From assembly GCF_036237315.1 (NCBI RefSeq), contig NZ_CP108356.1, positions 4,398,501-4,462,500 of the forward strand: a stretch of DNA of 64,000 nt, given 5' to 3'. The DNA comes from Streptomyces sp. NBC_01351 (lineage in GTDB: Bacteria > Actinomycetota > Actinomycetes > Streptomycetales > Streptomycetaceae). Numbering within the stretch: position 1 is the first letter of the stretch; the number at the start of each line of letters is the position of its first letter. Made by a program: the position numbers and the translations under genes. Under the pieces are notes generated by a model. It was given only the letters and a program-made list of their open reading frames with translations, did not search any database and had not been told where the DNA came from. This document shows, piece by piece, positions 31,694 to 38,291 of the stretch.

Positions 31694-32794
31694 TTACCGG
31701 AGCAGTGAGGAACGCGGTGCATCGAGGTGGTCCCACCACCAGCGGATGGCAGGCAGAGCTGGCGGCTGCCCGACCTGTCCTGGGGGCTGGTCAGTGATCC
31801 CGGCATGGGAGACCAGCGGGCCGTCTGCGACGGCGTAGCGGTGGGTCCGTTCTCGAAGATGCCAGTCGAGGGCGCCACGCACGAGGTGGCTCAGGCCGGT
31901 GAGGTAGTCCCGAAGCTGCGGACTGCCGCTGGTCTTCACCTGATCGCTGAGGTCGACGAACAGGCGCATCACCTGGTCGCGCAGCACGAGCACTTCGGCG
32001 ACCGCCTGATCAGTGGCCAGGCCCTGGTGGGCCAGCAGGTGGACAAGGTTGCGTGAGGCCGGGTTCGCCTCGCCGGATTCCCTGCCGAAGGAGAACACAT
32101 CGTTGTCCATGATGATCAGCAAGGTGGCCGCGCCCCGCAGTGCCTGGACGGGCGGCATGTCCCGCTCGTCGACGGTGACGGCGGTGGCTGCCGCCACCAG
32201 TGCCGCCGCTGTGAATGCGCCCATGGAGCTGATCCGCCGGGCCACGTAGGTGTTGATGCTCGGCACCTGCCCGGCAGGGTTCGTTTCCTCCCACAGCATC
32301 CCCCCGAGCCAGTCCCGCACGGCTTCGGCGAAGTGTGCAGTCTGTCCAGGGGTGGTTCGCGCATGGATTCGGTGGGCCAGATCGATCCACGGCGCTTCGA
32401 ATGGATGTGCCTCTTCAAGCACCCCGGCGTCCGGCACCTTGAGGGTGTAAACCACCCGGGGCACGTAGCCGGCCATGTAGGCCAGGACTCCTTCAAGGGC
32501 CTGGGGGCCCGAGCCGACTGGCGCGTCATCGATGGCCAGGGCGAGGTAGCAGAGGTCGCTGTAGATCTGGGCGATGTCCACTGGGACTGCCGGGAGAGTG
32601 AGGGCCGCGGCCTCGCCGCAGTTAATGGCCGCCACCCACTGCTGATCGCGTCCGAGGCCGAACCGGTCGAGCCACGCGACCGACCGGCTCTCCAGTCGGA
32701 TTGCCTCAGGATGGATGGCGTAGGGAACCGGGCAGTAGACGGCGGGGACCTCGATGCGGACCGGGACGGCTCCGTCTGGCGGTGTGGCTGTCAC
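31694..32794 (-). CDS. Class I terpene cyclase with unusual Asp-rich motif
   Basis: The protein is 366 aa, normal for bacterial monodomain cyclases. The metal-binding NSE motif is intact: NDVFSFGRESGE. An Arg-Tyr pair near the C-terminus (REAT-like HLRERTHRY) is also typical. The first motif reads AIDDAPVGSG, with DD but no acidic residue at the third DDxxD/E position. Such variation occurs, but the product cannot be predicted. The GTG at 32794 has an AAGGAAGAGG site. It is second in a two-gene leftward unit behind a prenyl synthase that should supply its diphosphate substrate. Confidence 0.85.
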   Translation of the reverse strand: MTATPPDGAVPVRIEVPAVYCPVPYAIHPEAIRLESRSVAWLDRFGLGRDQQWVAAINCGEAAALTLPAVPVDIAQIYSDLCYLALAIDDAPVGSGPQALEGVLAYMAGYVPRVVYTLKVPDAGVLEEAHPFEAPWIDLAHRIHARTTPGQTAHFAEAVRDWLGGMLWEETNPAGQVPSINTYVARRISSMGAFTAAALVAAATAVTVDERDMPPVQALRGAATLLIIMDNDVFSFGRESGEANPASRNLVHLLAHQGLATDQAVAEVLVLRDQVMRLFVDLSDQVKTSGSPQLRDYLTGLSHLVRGALDWHLRERTHRYAVADGPLVSHAGITDQPPGQVGQPPALPAIRWWWDHLDAPRSSLLR

Positions 32795-32889
32795 GTGGTG
32801 CGTCGCCTCTTCCTTGTCGCGAAATACAGGGGTGAACGTTCAGCCTTGTAGGACGGTTCGATTCCGCGTCCGGGCCGGTACTCGCTTCG

Positions 32890-33930
32890 TCACCGATCAC
32901 GCCCCGATATCTGGCGCGCCAAGGAGGCCATGCCGGCGGCGGAGCGAGGTTCCGGTTCAGCGGCCCGCAGATGGTGCAAAGCCACCTCGATGTGGCGCTG
33001 GGCCTCGGACTGAGACCAAGAGCGGCCTCCAGCCTCTTCCACCAAGCGTGCGGCCTGCTCCAGCTGAAGCAGGGACAGCGATCCGGGCATCGCATAGAGA
33101 CGGGCGAGAGCCTGCCCGGCAGCACTGTCAGAGGCGAGAGCACGCGTGATCGGCAAAGATTTCTTCCGCGCGGACAGATCCGACCAACGGGGCTTTCCTG
33201 TGACCTGAGGATCGCCCCAGATGCCCAACAGGTCGTCCGTCAGCTGGAACGCGGCTCCCAGATGCGCTCCGAAGGCCCGCATCTGCTCCACGCGGCCGTC
33301 ATCCGCACCCGCCGCCACTGCCCCCAAGGCGCAGGCGGCAGCGATCAGCGCACCGGTCTTGGACTGCGCCATCGCCTGGGCCTCGGCTATCGCCACGGTC
33401 GGGCGGTCCTGGAAGGTGACATCTGCGTACTCGCCGTCGATCAGATGCTGCACGGCCGCGTTCAGACGGGCGAGTCCGGTGCTAGCCAGGGCTCCGCCCG
33501 CCTCCAGAAGAACCTGCGAGGCCAGGAAGAACAGGGCATCCCCGGCCAGGACCGCCGCCGGAACACCGAACACGGTCCACAGAGCCGGCCTCCCCCTGCG
33601 TAATCGGTCCTCGTCGATGACATCGTCGTGAAGGAGAGAGGCGTTGTGCACGAGCTCGACCGCCACTGCCGCCGGTACACCCTGCTCTGCTCCACCGCCC
33701 ACTGCCCGACAGGCCAGCAGCGCCAGCGCGGCCCGAACCCCCTTACCCTCCTCCGAGACCAAGGGGTCGCCGCGCTGGTCCCACCAGCCGAAGTGGCACC
33801 CGGCAAGATGCCGCACCGCGCCGGGCAACTGGTCCACGGCCGCACGCAGCGGCAAGGAAACGGACAGACCAGCGGCGATGTCATCCTCATCACGTCGCGG
33901 CACAACCGGCCGGCTAACAGACGCGTCCAT
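32890..33930 (-). CDS. Polyprenyl diphosphate synthase
   Basis: The protein is 346 aa of the trans-isoprenyl diphosphate synthase family. The first Asp-rich motif is HNASLLHDDVIDEDRLRRGR (DDxxD with downstream RRG), and the second is FQLTDDLLGIWGDPQ (DDxxD). The residue pair before the first motif (Ala-Ser) is small, which fits longer chains (C20 or more), but length cannot be fixed by eye. The ATG at 33930 has a GGGGAG site. The terpene cyclase follows after 95 bp. The unit sits between the integrase and the tRNA-Gly attachment site as mobile cargo. Confidence 0.9.
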   Translation of the reverse strand: MDASVSRPVVPRRDEDDIAAGLSVSLPLRAAVDQLPGAVRHLAGCHFGWWDQRGDPLVSEEGKGVRAALALLACRAVGGGAEQGVPAAVAVELVHNASLLHDDVIDEDRLRRGRPALWTVFGVPAAVLAGDALFFLASQVLLEAGGALASTGLARLNAAVQHLIDGEYADVTFQDRPTVAIAEAQAMAQSKTGALIAAACALGAVAAGADDGRVEQMRAFGAHLGAAFQLTDDLLGIWGDPQVTGKPRWSDLSARKKSLPITRALASDSAAGQALARLYAMPGSLSLLQLEQAARLVEEAGGRSWSQSEAQRHIEVALHHLRAAEPEPRSAAGMASLARQISGRDR

Positions 33931-34330
33931 AGATCCGGCTCCCCGACTCGCCTTACACCGCTGACTGCGCCTATCCCGGCCCGTCCCCCTCTGGGTCCGG
34001 CGCTTCCCTCCAACTCACCCTCTCCAGCCGCGGAACGCAACCCGGCCCAACCAGCGCATGAATACCTCTCGATGCACGGCACATGACAAGAGCACGCCAC
34101 GCGCTCCGGAGCACGCCGGAAGCGCGTCCCCACCCCCGAGTCAACCGCTGCACCGTGTCCAAGTACGGATCAAGGCCCTAGTGGTGCAGGTCACTCGAAA
34201 TGCGTCTCGGGATTCGGGACGCCTCGGGGTTCGGTGGCCACGAGTGACGATTCGGCGCCCAATCTGACGCCCCGTTACGGCACTTATGGCACGCGAATGG
34301 CACGCGGGCCCTGAGAGGTCTAGACAACAA
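33931..34330. other. Right end of element 2, no gene
   Basis: About 400 bp without a credible gene. The left part should hold the promoter of the terpene unit. At 34271-34310 the motif GGCACTTATGGCACG, then AATGGCACG, occurs just left of the attachment core. It resembles the GGCACGTTATGGCACG at the other end of the element (12549-12564). These may be integrase arm sites. Confidence 0.5.
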
Positions 34331-34362
34331 ACAAGCCCCAGGTCGCTGACCTGGGGCTTTGT
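34331..34362 (-). terminator. tRNA-Gly terminator hairpin
   Basis: AAGCCCCAGGTC / GACCTGGGGCTT, loop GCT, with two to three further pairs outside. It lies 2 bp from the CCA end of the tRNA and is its transcription terminator. Close copies stand beside the two att fragments. Confidence 0.8.
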
Positions 34363-34364
34363 CG

Positions 34365-34438
34365 TGGAGCGGATGACGGGAATCGAACCCGCGCTATAAG
34401 CTTGGGAAGCTCATGTTCTACCATTAAACTACATCCGC
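34365..34438 (-). tRNA. tRNA-Gly (anticodon CCC)
   Basis: The minus strand folds as a complete tRNA. The acceptor is GCGGATG/CATCCGC with discriminator T and an encoded CCA (34365-34367). The D-arm contains AATGGTAG, the anticodon loop is TTCCCAA (anticodon CCC, Gly), and the T-loop is TTCGATT. Positions 34367-34408 form the attachment core repeated at 4375 and 12394. Since the gene is intact, element insertion restored its 3' half, as usual for tRNA-targeting integrases. Confidence 0.97.
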
Positions 34439-34662
34439 ATATCGGTCCAGTTGCCTGGAGCCGTATCGTTGCTCACTGTACCCCATGGTCGACCCCCGGT
34501 GTATTTGCCGTGGGGTCGCTGTCATGTGTGGCGTGCACCGGAGCGTGTGCGTGCGGGAGTTGGGGCGTACCGTGTGGGTTCGGAGCGGCGGCTGGAGTAG
34601 GTCCCGATCATCCCCTAATGTGGCGATTCGTCGTAGTACGGCTCGTTGGGGAAAGGGACTTG

Positions 34663-34827
34663 ATGGAGCACACCGTCGTCCGTTGTGCCGAAGGGCACGT
34701 TTTCAGTACCGCCTCCTTCCCGCTGCAGCACCTCGGTGCCGGCCGGATCGGGCCGGGACGGTTGCTGCGGTGTCCGCGGTGTGCGCGGTTGCGGCAGGCC
34801 GTGCCCGTGGGCGGCGTGAAGCGGTAG
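34663..34827 (+). CDS. Small zinc-ribbon-like protein
   Basis: The protein is 54 aa from the ATG at 34663 with a GAAAGGGA site. Two Cys pairs or equivalents are visible: VRCAEGHVF (Cys-His) and LLRCPRCARLRQ (CxxC). They could bind one zinc ion. It lies 72 bp before dcd on the same strand. It is conserved in this place in Streptomyces as far as I recall; no function is known. Confidence 0.65.
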   Translation: MEHTVVRCAEGHVFSTASFPLQHLGAGRIGPGRLLRCPRCARLRQAVPVGGVKR

Positions 34828-34899
34828 CTGGGAGAGGCGGGGCGCGCGGGGCGCCGCTCTCGATTGGGGGTGGCCCGTGCGCCTGCGTATCCTCGGGAC

Positions 34900-35487
34900 G
34901 TGCTTCTCTCTGACAAAGACATCCGGGCCGAGATCGACAGCGGACGGGTTCGCATCGACCCGTTCGAGGAATCGATGGTGCAGCCCTCCAGCATCGACGT
35001 GCGCCTCGACCGGTTCTTCCGGGTGTTCGAGAACCACCGGTACGCCCACATCGACCCCGCCGTCGAGCAGGCGGACCTGACCCGCATGGTCGAGCCGGAG
35101 GGGGATGAGGCCTTCATCCTGCACCCCGGTGAGTTCGTGCTCGCCTCGACGTACGAGGTCATCTCGCTGCCCGACGACATCGCCTCCAGACTGGAGGGGA
35201 AGTCCAGTCTCGGTCGGCTGGGGCTGGTGACGCATTCGACCGCGGGGTTCATCGACCCGGGGTTCTCCGGGCACGTGACCCTGGAGCTGTCGAACCTCGC
35301 CACGCTGCCGATCAAGCTCTGGCCGGGCATGAAGATCGGGCAGCTGTGCATGTTCCGCCTCAGCTCGCCCGCGGAGTTCCCGTACGGCAGTGACCGCTAC
35401 GGGTCCAGGTACCAGGGGCAGCGCGGGCCGACCGCCTCGCGGTCCTTCCAGAACTTCCACCGCACCCAGGTGAGGCACGAAGCATGA
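34900..35487 (+). CDS. dcd: dCTP deaminase
   Basis: The protein is 195 aa. It deaminates dCTP to dUTP, feeding thymidylate synthesis. The start [20 protein letters not shown], the middle [20 protein letters not shown] and the substrate-binding [12 protein letters not shown] are characteristic of the trimeric Dcd/dUTPase fold. The catalytic Glu lies in the [10 protein letters not shown] region or shortly after. The GTG at 34900 was chosen because the family begins with M/V-L-L-S-D; the frame opens earlier. The stop overlaps the next gene's start (ATGA). Confidence 0.95.
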   Translation: MLLSDKDIRAEIDSGRVRIDPFEESMVQPSSIDVRLDRFFRVFENHRYAHIDPAVEQADLTRMVEPEGDEAFILHPGEFVLASTYEVISLPDDIASRLEGKSSLGRLGLVTHSTAGFIDPGFSGHVTLELSNLATLPIKLWPGMKIGQLCMFRLSSPAEFPYGSDRYGSRYQGQRGPTASRSFQNFHRTQVRHEA

Positions 35488-35984
35488 GTGACGGAGTACG
35501 CGAGAACCTGACCTACGAGGGCTTCGGGCGAGCCGTGCGCGAGCTGGCGCAGACCATCGCCAACGACGGCTACGAGCCCGACATCATCCTGAGCATCGCC
35601 CGGGGCGGGGTGTTCGTCGCGGGCGGTCTGGCGTACGCGCTCGACTGCAAGAACATTCACCTCGTGAACGTGGAGTTCTACACGGGTGTGGGCACGACGC
35701 TCGAGATGCCGGTCATGCTGGCGCCGGTGCCGGAGGCGATCGACTTCACGAACAAGAAGGTGCTGATCGCCGACGACGTCGCCGACACCGGCAAGACGCT
35801 CAAGCTGGTGCACGACTTCTGCCTCGGGCACGTCGCCGAGGTCCGGTCCGCCGTCATCTACGAGAAGTCGCACTCCCTCGTGCAGTGCGAGTACGTCTGG
35901 AAGCGCACCGACGACTGGATCGAGTTCCCCTGGTCGGTCCAGCCGCCCGTCGTGAAGCGTGAGGGACAGGTCCTCGACGCCTGA
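35484..35984 (+). CDS. Phosphoribosyltransferase (type I PRTase)
   Basis: The protein is 166 aa with the PRPP-binding motif [20 protein letters not shown], preceded by a hypervariable hood region and [20 protein letters not shown] (the PPi loop). This resembles xanthine/guanine or hypoxanthine PRTases (Gpt-like). The start overlaps dcd by 4 bp, so both belong to one nucleotide-salvage unit. The base specificity is not certain from sequence. A terminator follows at once. Confidence 0.85.
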   Translation: MSDGVRENLTYEGFGRAVRELAQTIANDGYEPDIILSIARGGVFVAGGLAYALDCKNIHLVNVEFYTGVGTTLEMPVMLAPVPEAIDFTNKKVLIADDVADTGKTLKLVHDFCLGHVAEVRSAVIYEKSHSLVQCEYVWKRTDDWIEFPWSVQPPVVKREGQVLDA

Positions 35985-35993
35985 GTGCAACGG

Positions 35994-36034
35994 AAGGGCC
36001 CGCCGTGCGGAGATCGCGCGGCGGGCCCTTTTTT
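35994..36034 (+). terminator. Intrinsic terminator with T tract
   Basis: AAGGGCCCGCCG / CGGCGGGCCCTT with a TTTTTT run lies 10 bp after the PRTase stop. Confidence 0.9.
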
Positions 36035-36049
36035 GCGTATGTGCGTGGG

Positions 36050-36955
36050 TTACAGGGTGCCCAGCTTGATGATCGACAGCAGGGCGATCAGCTGGATCGC
36101 GGACGCGCCCAGCGCCTTCGGCCAGGGCAGGTCGTGCGACTTGCTGACCAGCGAGGTGAAGAGCGCGCCGGCCGCCACCCACGTGGCCCAGCCCAGGACC
36201 TGGACCACCATGTTGTCGCCGCCCAGGAACAGCGCGAAGAGCAGGCGCGGGGCGTCCGACAGTGACATGACCAGCATCGACAGGCCCACGGTCGGCTGCC
36301 AGGCCCCGTCGCCGCCCAGCTGGCGGGCCAGCGTGTGCGTGACCGTGCCCAGGAGCAGGCCGCAGATGACGAAGGCGACACCCGTGAACAGGACGATCGG
36401 GACGGCTTTCGACAGGGTCGCGTTGATCACGTCCTCGCGGGTGTCGTCGAGGCCGAAGACCGCGAGGAGCCCGTAGAGGAAGGTCACGATCAGCGCCGGG
36501 CCCCAGACGGCGTAGTCGCGCATCTGGAGGAACGTCTGCCCCGGGCGGGTCACGATGCCGCGGAGCAGCTCCTTCCAGGGCAGTCGCGGACCGGACGGCG
36601 CCGCCGCGGCCGCGCCTGCCTGGTAGGTCGCGCCCTGGCCGTACGGGTCCTCGCCGACGGCGAAGACCTGGGTGTGCCCCGGGTTGTCGTTCGTGTAGCC
36701 CGGGCCGGGTGCTCCGTGGCCGTACGGGGGCTGCTGCGGAGGCTGCTGTCCGTACGGGTCGAAGTACTCGGGCTCGCCGTGCCCCCCGGCGCCCTGCTGC
36801 GGCCACTGCTGCTGCGGGGCCGCGGGCGGAGGGCCGGCGGGAGGGTAGGGCTGCCGGCCGTACGGTGGTTGTTGCTGACCGTACGGCTGCTGCTGCGGGG
36901 GTTGTTGGGGCGGGCGGTTGTTGTCCCGGCCGCGTCCGATCCTGAATCCAGCCAC
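36050..36955 (-). CDS. Yip1-domain membrane protein with Pro/Gln-rich N-terminus
   Basis: The protein is 301 aa. The first ~140 residues are low-complexity Pro/Gln/Tyr/Gly sequence (QQPPYGRQPYPPAGPPPAAP), probably cytoplasmic and disordered. The rest has about five hydrophobic segments with the Yip1 pattern: LRGIVTRPGQTFLQMRDYAV, then ALIVTFLYGLLAVFGL and ALGASAIQLIALLSIIKLG. The GTG at 36955 starts VAGFRIGRG; its ribosome site is weak. It is convergent with the dcd unit. Its function in bacteria is unknown. Confidence 0.8.
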   Translation of the reverse strand: MAGFRIGRGRDNNRPPQQPPQQQPYGQQQPPYGRQPYPPAGPPPAAPQQQWPQQGAGGHGEPEYFDPYGQQPPQQPPYGHGAPGPGYTNDNPGHTQVFAVGEDPYGQGATYQAGAAAAAPSGPRLPWKELLRGIVTRPGQTFLQMRDYAVWGPALIVTFLYGLLAVFGLDDTREDVINATLSKAVPIVLFTGVAFVICGLLLGTVTHTLARQLGGDGAWQPTVGLSMLVMSLSDAPRLLFALFLGGDNMVVQVLGWATWVAAGALFTSLVSKSHDLPWPKALGASAIQLIALLSIIKLGTL

Positions 36956-37198
36956 GTGATCGAACGTACCTGGTCCTGCGGGGCCTGGTGGCCGGGCGGC
37001 CGGAACACGCACCCTTTGCGGCTGAGCTGTGACATCCCTTAGGGGAACCCCGAGCTGTCCGGTTTACGCGTTTGCGTCGGATTCTGCGGGCCTTCGTTAC
37101 GTTCCCGACTGAATACGCACATATCGGGTCCGTAGCTTCGTGTGGGTCGACGAAAGACCGACCGACTGCACGCACGAGAACGAGAAGAGCCACCCGCC

Positions 37199-38203
37199 AT
37201 GCGCCGCACCCGCCGTACCACCCTCCGTACCGCCGCCGTCGTCACCGGCGCGGCCGCCGTCCTGGCCCTCCCGGTCGGCTCCGCCTTCGCGGACTCCCCG
37301 GCCGTACCGGAGCCGGAGGTGCTGCCGGGCATCGAGCAGCCGGTGGTGGACCCGTCGGTGAAGCCGTCCGCGGACCCGTCCGTGGAGCCGTCCGTGGACC
37401 CGTCCGTGAAGCCCTCGGTGGACCCGACCGTGCCGCCGGTCAAGCCGAGCCCGAGCGTGCGTGCGTACGTCACCACCGTGAAGCTCGCGGACGGCTCCGT
37501 CGCCAAGGTCTACAAGATCTCCGACAACCACTTCGAAGCGGACATCTTCTCCGGCTCCACGAAGCTGGACACGCTGGTCAGCAAGGGCGGAGGTGTGGCG
37601 TACGGGCAGAGCAACGGCCTGCACGTGGTCCTCCAGCCGAACGGCACCGTGACCTCGTGGGTCGAGGGCGGCGAGAAGCCGAAGCCGGAGCCCAAGCCCG
37701 AGGTGAAGAAGGAGAGCTCGGTCCGGGTGACCATGCCGGACGGGCGGATCGCCAAGCTCGTCGACGGCCCGAAGGGCAAGCGCGTCGAGATCTCCACGCC
37801 GAACGGCAAGGCCCTCGCCACGATCGACCTGAAGCACGCGAGCACGTGGAACGACGGCTGGACGTACAAGCTCGTCCAGGACGGGAAGCGCGTGAAGTTC
37901 GTCGTCATCGACGGCAAGAGCGGCGGGAACAGCTGGGTCTACGACTTCAACGGCAAGCTGATCGAGAAGTACACCGTGGACACGAAGAAGGACGTCAAGA
38001 AGGACGCCAAGGAGGACGTCGCCAAGCCGGCCGTCGAGAAGGTCGTCCCGAAGGGCGGCGTGAAGGCCGGTGCGGAAGGGGTCACCACGCCGAAGGGCGA
38101 CACCTCGCTGCTGCTCGCCGCGGGCGGCGGCATGGCCGCGGTCGGCGCGGCGGGTCTCGGCTTCGCGATGCTGCGCCGCAACCGGAGCTCTGACCAGGCC
38201 TGA
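37199..38203 (+). CDS. Secreted or wall-anchored protein with Pro-Ser-Val repeats
   Basis: The protein is 334 aa. A signal peptide (RTTLRTAAVVTGAAAVLALP, then VGSAFA) precedes a spacer of PSVDP/PSVKP/PSVEP repeats (residues ~50-75). Two strand-rich regions follow (VRAYVTTVKLADGSVAKVYK; VRVTMPDGRIAKLVDGPKGK) and a Lys/Asp-rich stalk. The C-terminus has a hydrophobic segment and a basic end (GMAAVGAAGLGFAMLRRNR), like a wall-sorting anchor, but no LPxTG or LAxTG motif is visible before it (TTPKGDT instead). The ATG at 37199 has a GAAGAG site. Confidence 0.75.
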   Translation: MRRTRRTTLRTAAVVTGAAAVLALPVGSAFADSPAVPEPEVLPGIEQPVVDPSVKPSADPSVEPSVDPSVKPSVDPTVPPVKPSPSVRAYVTTVKLADGSVAKVYKISDNHFEADIFSGSTKLDTLVSKGGGVAYGQSNGLHVVLQPNGTVTSWVEGGEKPKPEPKPEVKKESSVRVTMPDGRIAKLVDGPKGKRVEISTPNGKALATIDLKHASTWNDGWTYKLVQDGKRVKFVVIDGKSGGNSWVYDFNGKLIEKYTVDTKKDVKKDAKEDVAKPAVEKVVPKGGVKAGAEGVTTPKGDTSLLLAAGGGMAAVGAAGLGFAMLRRNRSSDQA

Positions 38204-38217
38204 CGGTCCTGAACGCC

Positions 38218-38255
38218 GGAACGGCCGGTCCCCCGAGCGGGGGACCGGCCGTTCC
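38218..38255. terminator. Perfect 17-bp hairpin between convergent genes
   Basis: GGAACGGCCGGTCCCCC / GGGGGACCGGCCGTTCC with loop GAGC. It lies 14 bp after the secreted-protein stop and 36 bp from the stop of the convergent Fe-S gene, so it can serve both. Confidence 0.88.
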
Positions 38256-38291
38256 GTGTCGTGCGGGTGCGCGTGCGCGTGGGCCCAGGGC

